Notes under the pieces: model-generated
Databases searched by the model: none
What the model was told of the DNA's origin: nothing
What the model saw: the letters and a program-made list of their open reading frames with translations, nothing else
Source: Pseudomonas entomophila
GTDB taxonomy: Bacteria; Pseudomonadota; Gammaproteobacteria; Pseudomonadales; Pseudomonadaceae
Direction of reading: 5' to 3'
Assembly (NCBI RefSeq): GCF_013523125.1
Contig: NZ_JAAMQJ010000041.1
Span: forward strand, 1-43,307
DNA length: 43,307 bases
In this document: in pieces, positions 7,591 through 19,082 of the stretch
Numbering within the stretch: position 1 is the stretch's first letter
Layout of the letters: each line of letters starts with the position of its first letter
Made by a program: the position numbers and the translations under genes

Positions 7591-8424
7591 TCAGCCGCAG
7601 CTGGGCAGGTTCTTTTCCTGACGCTTGGCTTCGCCCCACAGGGCGTCCAGTTCGTCGAGGGTGCAATCTTCGAACGGACGGGCGCTGTCGCGCAATGCCT
7701 GTTCGATGAATCGGAAGCGCCGCTCGAACTTGCGGTTGGCGCGGCGCAGGGCGTTTTCAGGGTCCTGCTTCAGGTGACGGGCCAGGTTGGCCGTGGCGAA
7801 CAGCAGGTCGCCCAGCTCGTCCTCGATCGCGTCGGCGTCGCCCTCGGCCATGGCCTGCAGGACTTCGTCGAGTTCCTCGCGCACCTTGTCGAGCACCGGC
7901 AGCGCGTCAGGCCAGTCGAAGCCGACCTGGGCAGCGCGCTTTTGCAGCTTGGTCGCCCGCGACAGCGCCGGCAAGGCGGCGGGCACGTCGTCGAGCAGCG
8001 ACAATTGCTCAGGCACGCCTTTCTCGGCACGTTCCTCGGCCTTGATCGCCTCCCAGCGCGCCTTGACCTGGTCTTCGCTCAGGCGTGGGCTGTCCAGGGG
8101 GGCATGCAGGTCGCCCGTGGGGAAGACGTGGGGATGACGCCGGATCAGTTTGCGGGTGATGCCATCGACCACGTCGGCGAAGGCGAAGCGCCCCTCTTCG
8201 CGGGCCAGCTGGCTGTAGTAGACCACCTGGAACAGCAGGTCACCCAGCTCACCTTGCAGGTGGGCGAAATCACCTCGTTCGATGGTGTCGGCGACCTCGT
8301 AGGCTTCCTCGAGGGTGTGCTTCACGATACTGGCGTAATCCTGCTTCAGGTCCCAGGGGCAACCGTGTTGCGGATGGCGCAGGCGCGCCATCAGGGCGAG
8401 CAGGTCGTCTAGCGTGTAGGTCAT
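7591..8424 (-). CDS. mazG: Nucleoside triphosphate pyrophosphohydrolase MazG
   Basis: MazG hydrolyses (d)NTPs to monophosphates and pyrophosphate and is linked to house-cleaning and to lowering ppGpp. The 277-residue protein has the two tandem MazG domains expected. Each shows the metal-binding acidic pattern: Leu-Glu-Glu-Ala-Tyr-Glu with Glu-Leu-Gly-Asp-Leu-Leu in the first, and Arg-Glu-Glu-Leu-Asp-Glu with Glu-Asp-Glu-Leu-Gly-Asp-Leu-Leu in the second. The ATG at 8424 has an AAGGA ribosome site 8-9 bases upstream and is preferred to the in-frame ATG at 8439. It follows relA (stop 8488) by 63 bases, the usual relA-mazG arrangement. Confidence 0.95.
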   Translation of the reverse strand: MTYTLDDLLALMARLRHPQHGCPWDLKQDYASIVKHTLEEAYEVADTIERGDFAHLQGELGDLLFQVVYYSQLAREEGRFAFADVVDGITRKLIRRHPHVFPTGDLHAPLDSPRLSEDQVKARWEAIKAEERAEKGVPEQLSLLDDVPAALPALSRATKLQKRAAQVGFDWPDALPVLDKVREELDEVLQAMAEGDADAIEDELGDLLFATANLARHLKQDPENALRRANRKFERRFRFIEQALRDSARPFEDCTLDELDALWGEAKRQEKNLPSCG

Positions 8425-8487
8425 ACGTGTGTCCTTCATCGCCCGACGGCACTGCCTGGGCAGGCAGCGGTCGGACGATCGCGAGGG

Positions 8488-10728
8488 TCAAGGCGTGCGG
8501 TTGCGTCGGGTCTCGATGATGTTGGGCAGCTGGGAAATCCTGCCCAGCAGCCGGCCCAGGGCGTCGATCCCCGGGATCTCGATGGTCAACGACATCAGCG
8601 CGCTGTTGTCTTCCTTGTTGGAGCGGGTGTTGACCGCCAGCACGTTGATCCGCTCGTTGAGCAGCACCTGCGAGACGTCGCGCAGCAAGCCGGGCCGGTC
8701 GTAGGCGCGGACGATGATGTCCACCGGGTACGTCTGCACCGGCACCGGCCCCCAGTTCACCTGGATCATGCGCTCCGGCTCCCGGCCACCGAGCTGCAGC
8801 ACCGAGGCGCAGTCCTGGCGGTGGATGGTCACGCCGCGGCCCTGGGTGATGTAGCCGACGATGGGGTCGCCGGGCAGCGGCTGGCAGCACCCGGCGATCT
8901 GCGTCAGCAGGTTGCCGACCCCCTGGATCTGGATGTCGCCACGCTTGCCGTTGCGTGGACTGGTGGGTTTGCGCGCGATCAGCTCGATCTGCTCGTTACG
9001 GTCGGGCTCGAGCAGTTGCTGGGCGGCATTGACCATCTGCGCCAGACGCAGGTCGCCGGCCCCGAGCGCGGCGAACATGTCCTCGGCGGTCTTGACGTTG
9101 GCTTTCTCGGCCAGCTTCTCGAAGTCCACCTGTGGCAGACCCAGCCGGCTCAGCTCGCGCTCGAACAGGCTCTTGCCGGCGGCGACGTTCTGGTCACGGG
9201 CCTGCAGCTTGAACCAGTGCACGATCTTGGCCCGGGCGCGCGAGGTGGTGACGTAGCCGAGGTTGGAGTTCAGCCAGTCGCGGCTGGGGTTGCCGTGCTT
9301 GCTGGTGATGATCTCGACCTGCTCGCCGGTCTGCAGGCTGTAGTTCAGCGGCACGATGCGCCCGTTGATCTTGGCGCCCCGGCAGTTGTGGCCGATCTCG
9401 GTGTGCACCCGGTAGGCGAAGTCCAGCGGCGTGGCGCCCTTGGGCAGGTCGATGGCGTGGCCGTCGGGGGTGAACACGTAGACCCGGTCAGGCTCGATGT
9501 CGACGCGCAGCTGCTCGGCCAGGCCGCCGATGTCGCCCAGTTCCTCGTGCCACTCGAGCACCTGACGCAGCCAGGAGATCTTCTCTTCGTAGTGGTTGGA
9601 GCTGGGCTTGACGTCGGTCCCTTTGTAGCGCCAGTGGGCACAGACGCCCAGCTCGGCTTCCTCGTGCATGCCGTGGGTACGGATCTGCACTTCCAGCACC
9701 TTGCCCTCGGGGCCGATCACCGCCGTGTGCAGCGAGCGATAGCCGTTTTCCTTGGGGTTGGCGATGTAGTCGTCGAATTCCTTGGGGATGTGCCGCCACA
9801 GGGTGTGCACTATGCCCAGCGCGGTGTAGCAGTCGCGAACTTCGGGCACCAGCACGCGCACGGCGCGCACGTCGTAGATCTGGCTGAACTCCAGCCCTTT
9901 GCGCTTCATCTTGCGCCAGATCGAGTAGATGTGTTTCGCCCGGCCGCTGATGTCGGCGTTGACGCCGGTGGCCAGCAGCTCGTTCTGCAGCTGGTTCATC
10001 ACATCGTTGATGAAACGTTCGCGGTCCAGCCGGCGCTCGTGCAGCAGCTTGGCGATCTGCTTGTACTGCTCAGGCTCCAGGTAGCGGAAAGACAGGTCCT
10101 CCAGCTCCCACTTGATGTGACCGATGCCCAGCCGGTGCGCCAGGGGCGCATAGATGTCGAACACTTCGCGCGCCACGCGCAGGCGTTTGTCGTCGTCGGC
10201 GACCTTCACCGCGCGGATGGCGCAGGTCCGTTCGGCCAGCTTGATCAGCGCCACGCGCACGTCGTCGACCATGGCCACGAGCATCTTGCGCAGGTTCTCG
10301 ACCTGCGCCTGGGAGCCGAGCACCAGGGACTGGCGGGGGTTGAGGCTGGCGCTGATGGCGGCCATGCGCAGCACGCCGTCGATCAGCTTGGACACCACCG
10401 GGCCGAAGCGCTGGCCGACGTCGGCCAGGGTGGCCTTGCCTTCGCGCACGGCGCGGTAGACCACCGCGGCGACCAGCGAGTCCTGGTCGAGCTTGAGGTC
10501 GGCGAGGATCTCGGCGATCTCCAGGCCCGCCTGGAAGCTGGAGGTGCCATCGGCCCAGGAATGCTTGGCCGGGTTGCCGTTCTTCTCGACCTCCTGGGCG
10601 AAATCGCAGGCCTCCTTGAGGGCCGCACGATCGAGCGCCGAATCGACGCTCACCACATGGTCGAGCCATGCATCGAGATTGATACTGCCGTCGGTGTTGA
10701 CCGGCTGGTGCACTCTCACCTGTACCAT
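8488..10728 (-). CDS. relA: (p)ppGpp synthetase RelA (GTP pyrophosphokinase)
   Basis: RelA makes (p)ppGpp on ribosomes stalled with uncharged tRNA, setting off the stringent response. The 746-residue protein starts at Met-Val-Gln-Val-Arg-Val (ATG 10728, after AAGGTAG). It has the RelA/SpoT order: a degenerate HD region (about 1-200, without the His-Asp metal pair needed for hydrolysis), a synthetase domain (about 220-350, with Gly-Tyr-Arg-Ser-Leu-His-Thr and Val-Gln-Ile-Arg-Thr), a TGS domain (about 400-465), a helical/zinc-finger region, and a C-terminal ACT domain (about 670-746). The lack of hydrolase residues makes this RelA rather than SpoT. It sits between rlmD and mazG on one strand. 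Confidence 0.96.
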   Translation of the reverse strand: MVQVRVHQPVNTDGSINLDAWLDHVVSVDSALDRAALKEACDFAQEVEKNGNPAKHSWADGTSSFQAGLEIAEILADLKLDQDSLVAAVVYRAVREGKATLADVGQRFGPVVSKLIDGVLRMAAISASLNPRQSLVLGSQAQVENLRKMLVAMVDDVRVALIKLAERTCAIRAVKVADDDKRLRVAREVFDIYAPLAHRLGIGHIKWELEDLSFRYLEPEQYKQIAKLLHERRLDRERFINDVMNQLQNELLATGVNADISGRAKHIYSIWRKMKRKGLEFSQIYDVRAVRVLVPEVRDCYTALGIVHTLWRHIPKEFDDYIANPKENGYRSLHTAVIGPEGKVLEVQIRTHGMHEEAELGVCAHWRYKGTDVKPSSNHYEEKISWLRQVLEWHEELGDIGGLAEQLRVDIEPDRVYVFTPDGHAIDLPKGATPLDFAYRVHTEIGHNCRGAKINGRIVPLNYSLQTGEQVEIITSKHGNPSRDWLNSNLGYVTTSRARAKIVHWFKLQARDQNVAAGKSLFERELSRLGLPQVDFEKLAEKANVKTAEDMFAALGAGDLRLAQMVNAAQQLLEPDRNEQIELIARKPTSPRNGKRGDIQIQGVGNLLTQIAGCCQPLPGDPIVGYITQGRGVTIHRQDCASVLQLGGREPERMIQVNWGPVPVQTYPVDIIVRAYDRPGLLRDVSQVLLNERINVLAVNTRSNKEDNSALMSLTIEIPGIDALGRLLGRISQLPNIIETRRNRTP

Positions 10729-10826
10729 CTTTGTTCTACCTTTCCATACAGCGCGCCTCGCAGGACGCGCTGGCAATCACCGTGCGACCTCCCATCCATG
10801 GAAGTCGCACCAAGGGGCCAGCCTGG

Positions 10827-12185
10827 CTAGCCCACTTCGAATAACGCCATGGCTTCGACATGCGCCGTCTGAGGAAACATGTCGAGAATCCCGGCCCTCT
10901 TTAACCGGTACCCCTGGGCCACCAAGGTCTGGGTGTCTCTTGCCAGCGTAGCTGGGTTACAGGAGACATAGACCAGTCGACGGGCGCCCAGGCGCACAAT
11001 ATTTTTCACCACTTCCTGGGCACCGTCCCGAGGGGGGTCCAAGAGTACCGCAGAAAACCCTTTCGCGGCCCACCCAGCATCCCCCAGGGGCTGCGACAAG
11101 TCAGCCTGATGGAAGCTGGCGTTGACGAGACCGTTGGCCTGCGCATTGGCCGCGGCACGCTCGACCATGGCCTGCACGCCTTCGACCGCCACCACTTCAG
11201 CAGCCGACCGGGCCAGCGGCAGGGCGAAGTTGCCCAGGCCGCAGAACAGGTCCAGGACGCGCTCGTCGGCCTGGGGCGCGAGCCAGGCCAGGGCCTGCTC
11301 GATCATCGCCAGGTTGACGGCGGCGTTGACCTGGACGAAATCGCCCGGTCGCCAGGCCAGGGTCAGGTCCCAGGGCGCCAGCTCGAAGCCCAGGGTCTGT
11401 CCGGGCTGGTCCGGCATCGGCTCACCCTCCCCCTGCAGCCACAACTGAGCGTCGCTCTGCTGACAGAACGCGCGCAGTCGCGCCAGGTCCTGCTCGGCCA
11501 GGGGCGCGACATGACGGACCAGCACGGCCTCGGCCGTGGCGCTGAACAGTTCGACATGGCCCAGCACCTGGGGTTTGTCGAAGCTGCGCAAGACCGTCGG
11601 CAGGTGCCGCAGGATCGTCTGCAAGGGCTGTACCAGCACCGGGCAGTCCTCGATGGCGACGATGTCCTGGCTGGCTTCGGCACGCAAACCCACGTCGAGT
11701 TCACGGCGCTTCGGGTCCCAGCGCACGGCAACCCGGGCACGACGGCGATAACCGAACTCCGGTCCGCTCAAGGGAGCGGCCCAGTGCTCCGGGGTCACGC
11801 CGGCGACCCGTTGCAACTGCTCGGCCAGGGTGCGCTGCTTGAGCGCCAGCTGGTCGGCGTGGGGCAGGTGCTGAAGGTTGCAACCGCCACAGCGGTCATA
11901 GTGCCGACACGGCGCCGGGCGCCGCTCGGGGCTGGCCTGCTGGACGCGCTCCAGGCGCGCCTCGACCACCTTGCCACGGGCTGCGAGTACGCGAGCCTCG
12001 ACGGTTTCGCCTGCCAGCGCGCCGCTGACGAACCAGGTGCGCCCGCCCTCGAACGCGATGCCGCGACCGTCGCCGGACAGGCGCTCGATGACCAGGCGCT
12101 GCTTCTTGCCCACGGGCACCTGGGCGGCACGTTCGCCGCCGGCGGGCTGGAAGCGCAGCCCGCCATTGCGTTTTTGTCTGGACAT
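10827..12185 (-). CDS. rlmD: 23S rRNA (uracil(1939)-C(5))-methyltransferase RlmD
   Basis: RlmD (RumA) makes m5U1939 in 23S rRNA using S-adenosylmethionine. The 452-residue protein has an N-terminal TRAM/OB domain (about 22-85) and an iron-sulfur motif Cys-X5-Cys-X2-Cys (Cys-Arg-His-Tyr-Asp-Arg-Cys-Gly-Gly-Cys) with a fourth Cys in Glu-Asp-Cys-Pro. A Rossmann methyltransferase domain follows with Leu-Phe-Cys-Gly-Leu-Gly-Asn-Phe, Asp-Pro-Pro-Arg-Asp-Gly and the nucleophile region Ser-Cys-Asn-Pro. Its ATG at 12185 shares one base with the cysM stop, so translation is coupled. An in-frame GTG one codon earlier is ignored. relA begins about 100 bases downstream of its stop. Confidence 0.95.
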   Translation of the reverse strand: MSRQKRNGGLRFQPAGGERAAQVPVGKKQRLVIERLSGDGRGIAFEGGRTWFVSGALAGETVEARVLAARGKVVEARLERVQQASPERRPAPCRHYDRCGGCNLQHLPHADQLALKQRTLAEQLQRVAGVTPEHWAAPLSGPEFGYRRRARVAVRWDPKRRELDVGLRAEASQDIVAIEDCPVLVQPLQTILRHLPTVLRSFDKPQVLGHVELFSATAEAVLVRHVAPLAEQDLARLRAFCQQSDAQLWLQGEGEPMPDQPGQTLGFELAPWDLTLAWRPGDFVQVNAAVNLAMIEQALAWLAPQADERVLDLFCGLGNFALPLARSAAEVVAVEGVQAMVERAAANAQANGLVNASFHQADLSQPLGDAGWAAKGFSAVLLDPPRDGAQEVVKNIVRLGARRLVYVSCNPATLARDTQTLVAQGYRLKRAGILDMFPQTAHVEAMALFEVG

Positions 12186-13084
12186 CACGGCGCGTCGAAC
12201 AGGCCGGTGGACAGGTAGCGATCGCCGCGGTCGCAGATGATCGCGACCATCACGGCGTTTTCGACTTCACGGGACAGGCGCAACATGGCCGCCACCGCAC
12301 CACCGGACGACACGCCGCAGAAAATGCCCTCCTCTCGGGCAAGCCGACGCATGGTGACCTCGGCCTCCTCCTGGGACATGTCGACCACCCGGTCGATGCG
12401 CGTGGCATCGAAGATCTTCGGCAGGTAGGCCTCCGGCCAGCGCCGGATCCCTGGGATCGCCGCGCCTTCCATCGGTTGCAGGCCGACCACCTGCACCGCC
12501 GGATTCTGTTCCTTGAGGTAGCGCGAGCAGCCCATGATGGTGCCGGTCGTGCCCATCGAACTGATGAAGTGGGTGACCTGGCCCTGGGTCTGCTGCCAGA
12601 TCTCCGGCCCGGTGCTGGCGTAATGCGCCTCGGGGTTGTCGCCGTTGCCGAACTGGTCCAGCACCAGGCCACGGCCTTCGGCCTGCAGCCGCTCGGCCAG
12701 ATCGCGCGCGCCTTCCATGCCCTCGTCCTTGCTCACCACGATCAGCTCGGCGCCATAGGCGGCCATGGCCGCCTTGCGCTCGGCGGTGGAGTTGTCGGGC
12801 ATGATCAGGATCATCTTGTAGCCCTTGATCGCCGCCGCCATGGCCAGGGCGATGCCGGTGTTGCCGGAGGTCGCCTCGATGAGCGTGTCGCCTGGCGTGA
12901 TCTGGCCACGCAGTTCGGCGCGGGCGATCATCGACAGCGCCGGACGGTCTTTCACCGAACCGGCCGGGTTGTTGCCCTCGAGCTTGAGCAACAGGGTGTT
13001 GCTGGTTTCCCCGGCAAGGCGTTGCAGGCGCACCAGCGGCGTGTTGCCGACGCAGTCGGCGATGGTTGGAAACTGCAGGGTCAT
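12185..13084 (-). CDS. cysM: Cysteine synthase B (O-acetylserine sulfhydrylase)
   Basis: CysM is a PLP enzyme making cysteine from O-acetylserine and sulfide or thiosulfate. The 299-residue protein shows the PLP lysine in Gly-Ser-Val-Lys-Asp-Arg, the cofactor phosphate loop Glu-Ala-Thr-Ser-Gly-Asn-Thr-Gly, and the Ser-Ser-Met-Gly-Thr-Thr-Gly-Thr motif. The Asp-Cys-Val-Gly-Asn-Thr-Pro-Leu-Val start fits CysM. The frame is open to 13123 but the ATG at 13084 gives the usual length; its ribosome site is weak. The stop overlaps the rlmD start by one base. The gene is divergent from gacS, with a 509-base gap containing a repeat. Confidence 0.95.
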   Translation of the reverse strand: MTLQFPTIADCVGNTPLVRLQRLAGETSNTLLLKLEGNNPAGSVKDRPALSMIARAELRGQITPGDTLIEATSGNTGIALAMAAAIKGYKMILIMPDNSTAERKAAMAAYGAELIVVSKDEGMEGARDLAERLQAEGRGLVLDQFGNGDNPEAHYASTGPEIWQQTQGQVTHFISSMGTTGTIMGCSRYLKEQNPAVQVVGLQPMEGAAIPGIRRWPEAYLPKIFDATRIDRVVDMSQEEAEVTMRRLAREEGIFCGVSSGGAVAAMLRLSREVENAVMVAIICDRGDRYLSTGLFDAP

Positions 13085-13593
13085 GGTGGAGTTCGCAATC
13101 GAGACGACAAAGGCGACCATCATACCGACAAACCCGTACAGGCCATATCACGCAATCGATGGTCGTCATAGCCAGGGGTTCTAAGTGGTCATTGCCGGTG
13201 CCCGGGGGTTGGTTTTTCGTGTCCATCCTGGGCCATCGCGGCGACGGGTGTTGCGGGCCCTGCGGGCCCGATCGCAGCGCGGGGGCCGCTCTACAGGAGA
13301 TCGTGTCGCGCCGGCCGGGTGTGAGCGGCCCCTGCCGGGGCGCCGGACCGGCCGCGATCGGCCCCGCAGGGGCCGCAAAACCCGCCCTTGCACGCCTCAG
13401 CCATGAACCGAGTCGAACAGCCCTCCGATCCCACGCCACCCCGACACCGGCTTGGCAAGCGCACTGTCGAGGCCGCACCTCGATCGGCAGGCTCGTCATC
13501 ACACAACAAGTGCATTGCCGCCACGGGCGGAGTAACGTGCGGGGCTGGGTTCGCCTGGACCACAACAAGACAGCCACGAGACAGGAGAGCGTC
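13085..13593. other. 509-base divergent intergenic region cysM/gacS
   Basis: No convincing gene is present, although the gacS frame is open through it. It holds short GGGCCC palindromes near 13254-13270 and a long GC palindrome at 13321-13380 (copy 2 of the repeat at 165-222). The promoters for cysM and gacS must lie here but no clear -35/-10 pair stands out by eye. An AGGAG ribosome site for gacS is at 13583-13587. Confidence 0.6.
13321..13380. repeat. GC-rich palindromic repeat (copy 2)
   Basis: Perfect 11-bp outer arms GCGGCCCCTGC (13325-13335) and GCAGGGGCCGC (13366-13376) enclose a second inverted core around GGACCGGCCGCGATCGG. The unit aligns over its length with 165-222, and the GGGCCC arms recur at 22294-22312. 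Confidence 0.65.
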
Positions 13594-16344
<2,751 letters not shown>

Positions 16345-16430
16345 CACGGGGCGAGTCAGGCGTCGACACAGGTCAATGCAGGCGTCGGCCGCCTGGCTAC
16401 ACTTGAGCTTTCTTCTGCCGGAAGATGGCC

Positions 16431-17420
16431 ATGCGCGTTCTCTTGTTCAGCAGCCAGCCCTACGACCAGCACAGCTTCGATCGCGCCGCGGCGGATCGAG
16501 CGCTGGTCCTGCACCACCAGCCTGCCCGCCTGACGCTCGATACCGCGTTGCTGGCCCAGGGGTTCGAGGTGGTCTGCGCCTTCATCAACGACCAACTCGA
16601 TGCGCCCGTGCTCGAGCGCCTGGCCGCCGGCGGGACTCGCCTGATCGCCCTGCGCTCGGCCGGCTACAACCATGTCGACCTGGCGGCAGCCAAGCGCCTT
16701 GGCCTGGTGGTGACACGGGTACCGGCCTATTCGCCTCATGCCGTGGCCGAACACGCCGTCGCCCTGGTCATGGCACTCAACCGCCATGTGCACCGCGCCT
16801 ACAACCGCACCCGCGACGGAGACTTCACCCTGCATGGGCTGACCGGGTTCGACCTGCATGGCAAGACGGTCGGCATCGTCGGCACCGGTCAGATCGGCGA
16901 AGCCTTCGCCCGGATCATGGCCGGGTTCGGTTGCCAGCTGCTGGCCCACGACCCCTTCCCCAACCCCGCCGTCCTGGCCTTGGGCGCCCGTTACGTGGCC
17001 TTGCCGACGCTTCTGCGCGAATCACGCATCATCAGCCTGCATTGCCCGTTGACCGATCAGACCCGCCACCTGATCGATGCCCAGAGCCTGGCCCACCTGC
17101 GACCTGGCGCCATGCTGATCAACACCGGAAGGGGTGCGCTGGTCGATACGCCGGCCCTGATCGACGCGCTCAAGTGCGGACAGCTGGGCTACCTGGGCCT
17201 GGATGTCTACGAAGAGGAGGCGCAGCTGTTCTTCGAGAACCGTTCGGACCTGCCGCTGCAGGACGACGTGCTGGCGCGCCTGCTGACCTTCCCCAACGTG
17301 ATCATCACCGCCCACCAGGCCTTTCTGACCCGCGAGGCGCTGGATGCCATTGCCCGCACGACCCTGGACACCCTCATCGCCTGGTCGGAGGGCCGTCCCT
17401 GCCATACCGTGCTCGAATGA
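16431..17420 (+). CDS. ldhA: Fermentative D-lactate dehydrogenase
   Basis: This 329-residue D-2-hydroxyacid dehydrogenase reduces pyruvate to D-lactate with NADH. It has the NAD-binding motif Gly-Thr-Gly-Gln-Ile-Gly in the middle, the catalytic Arg in Asn-Thr-Gly-Arg-Gly, the Glu in Asp-Val-Tyr-Glu-Glu, and the His in Ile-Thr-Ala-His-Gln. The Leu-Phe-Ser-Ser-Gln-Pro-Tyr-Asp N terminus is that of LdhA rather than other family members. Two ATGs (16425 and 16431) are in frame; the second has GGAAG at the right distance (16420-16424). It lies 86 bases after gacS. Activity on other 2-oxoacids cannot be excluded. Confidence 0.92.
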   Translation: MRVLLFSSQPYDQHSFDRAAADRALVLHHQPARLTLDTALLAQGFEVVCAFINDQLDAPVLERLAAGGTRLIALRSAGYNHVDLAAAKRLGLVVTRVPAYSPHAVAEHAVALVMALNRHVHRAYNRTRDGDFTLHGLTGFDLHGKTVGIVGTGQIGEAFARIMAGFGCQLLAHDPFPNPAVLALGARYVALPTLLRESRIISLHCPLTDQTRHLIDAQSLAHLRPGAMLINTGRGALVDTPALIDALKCGQLGYLGLDVYEEEAQLFFENRSDLPLQDDVLARLLTFPNVIITAHQAFLTREALDAIARTTLDTLIAWSEGRPCHTVLE

Positions 17421-17501
17421 GGCAGCCAGGCGTCGACGGGGCGTACGGTCGTGATTAAAAGCGCATCTGCCCTTACACTAGGCGGCATTTCTGGAGGACC
17501 C

Positions 17502-17939
17502 ATGGTCGAACACGATTTCCGCTACACCCTGTTCAATCCACAGCACACCTTGATCGAATGCCGCGCCCTGGTGCCCGGCCGTTACCAGGTCACCGGCAAC
17601 GGTGGCTCGATTCAGCGTGGCGATGTGCTGCTGGTGACGCTCAAGGGCAGCAAGAGCCTGTCCATGCGCCTGACCGTCGAAAGCGTGCGCCACCTGATCA
17701 ACCCCCAGGGCCAGTGGGTGGCGGTGGCCAGCGGGCCGGCGTTCACCGAACTGGAAATCCTGCAGTGGCAGGTGACCTGCGATCAGTGCCAGGCGGTGCT
17801 GGAGGTCGAGTTCGCGGTGGACGCCAAGCTCGGTGCCAAGGCCCGCAAGCCTGCGGCCAATGCCCGTGTCGCCGAACTGGGCTGGGTGACGCATGGCCAG
17901 GGCCACCTCTGCCCTACCTGTCAGGAGACGTCTGCATGA
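17502..17939 (+). CDS. Hypothetical protein with two Cys-X2-Cys motifs
   Basis: This 145-residue protein starts at an ATG with a GGAGG ribosome site at 17493-17497; the frame is open upstream to 17451 without support. The N-terminal half is predicted as beta strands (His-Asp-Phe-Arg-Tyr-Thr-Leu, then Gly-Asp-Val-Leu-Leu-Val-Thr-Leu). The C-terminal half has Cys-Asp-Gln-Cys and Cys-Pro-Thr-Cys about 45 residues apart, a zinc-ribbon-like arrangement. No signal peptide is present, so it is cytoplasmic. Its stop overlaps the start of the next gene by four bases (ATGA), showing coupling. I do not recognise a named family. Confidence 0.8.
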   Translation: MVEHDFRYTLFNPQHTLIECRALVPGRYQVTGNGGSIQRGDVLLVTLKGSKSLSMRLTVESVRHLINPQGQWVAVASGPAFTELEILQWQVTCDQCQAVLEVEFAVDAKLGAKARKPAANARVAELGWVTHGQGHLCPTCQETSA

Positions 17940-18340
17940 AACATCTGCTTGCCCCCTCGCTCGTGGTCCTCGGGTTGACGGGCTGCGCCACCGAGGCACC
18001 GCCTCTGCAAAAGGAGCGCAGCTACGCACTGGAATGGATCGGCGAGCGTCCGCTGATGGACAACAGCCACCTGACCCTGACCCTGGGCTCGGACAATCGC
18101 GCCTATGGCAACGCCGGCTGCAACCACTGGTTCGCACCCTACACGCTCGACGGCGATCGGCTGACGTTCGGCCCGCCGGGCAGCACGCGCAAGCTGTGCG
18201 CACCGGCGATCATGGAGCAGGAGCAGCGCTTCCTCGACGCCCTGCCCAAGGTCCAGCGCTGGGACACCTCCGCCGAGGGGCAGTTGCGCCTGTGGACGGG
18301 CGTGGGCCAGCCGCTACGGTTGTGGCCGGACGAGGGTTGA
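17936..18340 (+). CDS. META domain-containing lipoprotein
   Basis: This 134-residue protein has a lipoprotein signal peptide with lipobox Leu-Thr-Gly-Cys (Cys17). The mature part matches the META/HslJ fold: a Glu-Trp-Ile-Gly start, an Asp-Asn-Arg-Ala-Tyr-Gly-Asn-Ala-Gly-Cys-Asn-His core and a Leu-Cys-Ala-Pro-Ala-Ile-Met-Glu-Gln-Glu segment. The last is the META consensus with Cys in the middle, so the two cysteines may pair. HslJ-like proteins are envelope proteins tied to stress or novobiocin tolerance, but a role here is not shown. ATG at 17936 follows CAGGAG and overlaps the previous stop by four bases. A REP pair follows the gene. Confidence 0.88.
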   Translation: MKHLLAPSLVVLGLTGCATEAPPLQKERSYALEWIGERPLMDNSHLTLTLGSDNRAYGNAGCNHWFAPYTLDGDRLTFGPPGSTRKLCAPAIMEQEQRFLDALPKVQRWDTSAEGQLRLWTGVGQPLRLWPDEG

Positions 18341-18415
18341 GGGGGTAGAGGCCGGCGGTGTTCGACGGGTGAGATTCGGCTCGTCTGGCTGATCTAGCAG
18401 GCCGGCGCAGGCCCC

Positions 18416-18484
18416 TGTGGGAGCGGGCTTGCCCGCGATAGCGTCCGGTCCGTCACCGCCTGCATCGCGGGCAAGCCCGCACAA
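18416..18484. repeat. REP pair in inverted orientation
   Basis: GCGGGC-tt-GCCCGC at 18423-18436 and GCGGGC-aa-GCCCGC at 18467-18480 lie head to head, with GTGGGA before the first. This is the classic P. putida REP pair between convergent genes. Confidence 0.85.
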
Positions 18485-18526
18485 GATAGAATCCACGGGC
18501 GCTTACCTGCTTTATGCAACCCCCGC

Positions 18527-18997
18527 TCAGACCTCCGGCCCCTTCAGTGCCTTCAGGCGTGCCTTGAGGCTTTCCAGGGTCTGCTCGCCGACCAGTTGCT
18601 CGCGCACCTTGCCCTTGTCGTCGATGATGTAGGTGACCGGCAGTGCCTCGCTGCGCGGCAGGTCGTAGTGCTCGGCCGGGTCCTGGGCCAGCACGGTGAA
18701 CCGGATGCCGAGGGTCTCGCTGGCCTGCTTGAGCTCATCGCCCTGCAGCCCGTCGAAGTTGACCCCGATGACCTTCACGCCACTGGCCTGCCAGCGCTGC
18801 GCGGCGGTGTTCAACTCGGGAACCTCCAGACGGCATGGCCCGCACCATTCGGCCCAGTAGTTGAGGATCACCCAGTGCCCGTCCACCTGGCTGGCCTCGA
18901 CGGCCTTGCCATGCTGATCGACACCGTAGTCCGCGCCGCAACCACCGAGCAGCAGGCCTGCGGTAATGGCCAGTGCTGCCGCGAAACGCCTTGCCAT
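18527..18997 (-). CDS. TlpA-like thioredoxin-fold lipoprotein
   Basis: This 156-residue protein has a signal peptide and lipobox Leu-Gly-Gly-Cys (Cys20). A thioredoxin/AhpC-TSA-type domain carries the active-site pair Cys52 and Cys55 in Trp-Cys-Gly-Pro-Cys and the cis-proline in Leu-Pro-Val-Thr-Tyr. It should act in the periplasm as a thiol-disulfide reductase; the partner is unknown. The ATG at 18997 has AAGGA upstream and begins the signal peptide, so the longer frame to 19060 is rejected. It is divergent from the ArsC-like gene, with only 85 bases between starts. Confidence 0.88.
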   Translation of the reverse strand: MARRFAAALAITAGLLLGGCGADYGVDQHGKAVEASQVDGHWVILNYWAEWCGPCRLEVPELNTAAQRWQASGVKVIGVNFDGLQGDELKQASETLGIRFTVLAQDPAEHYDLPRSEALPVTYIIDDKGKVREQLVGEQTLESLKARLKALKGPEV

Positions 18998-19082
18998 GCG
19001 TGCATCCTTCTTGAAGTTTGAAGCGAACGATCGATTCGCTGAGGTTAGAATAGCCGCCACACCCTGCTGGATGCGACCTGTG

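Noticed and set aside
13066..13593. Long upstream extension of GacS
   Set aside because: It crosses the palindromic repeat and the cysM start. The GTG at 13594 has an AGGAG site and begins the known N terminus with its membrane helix.
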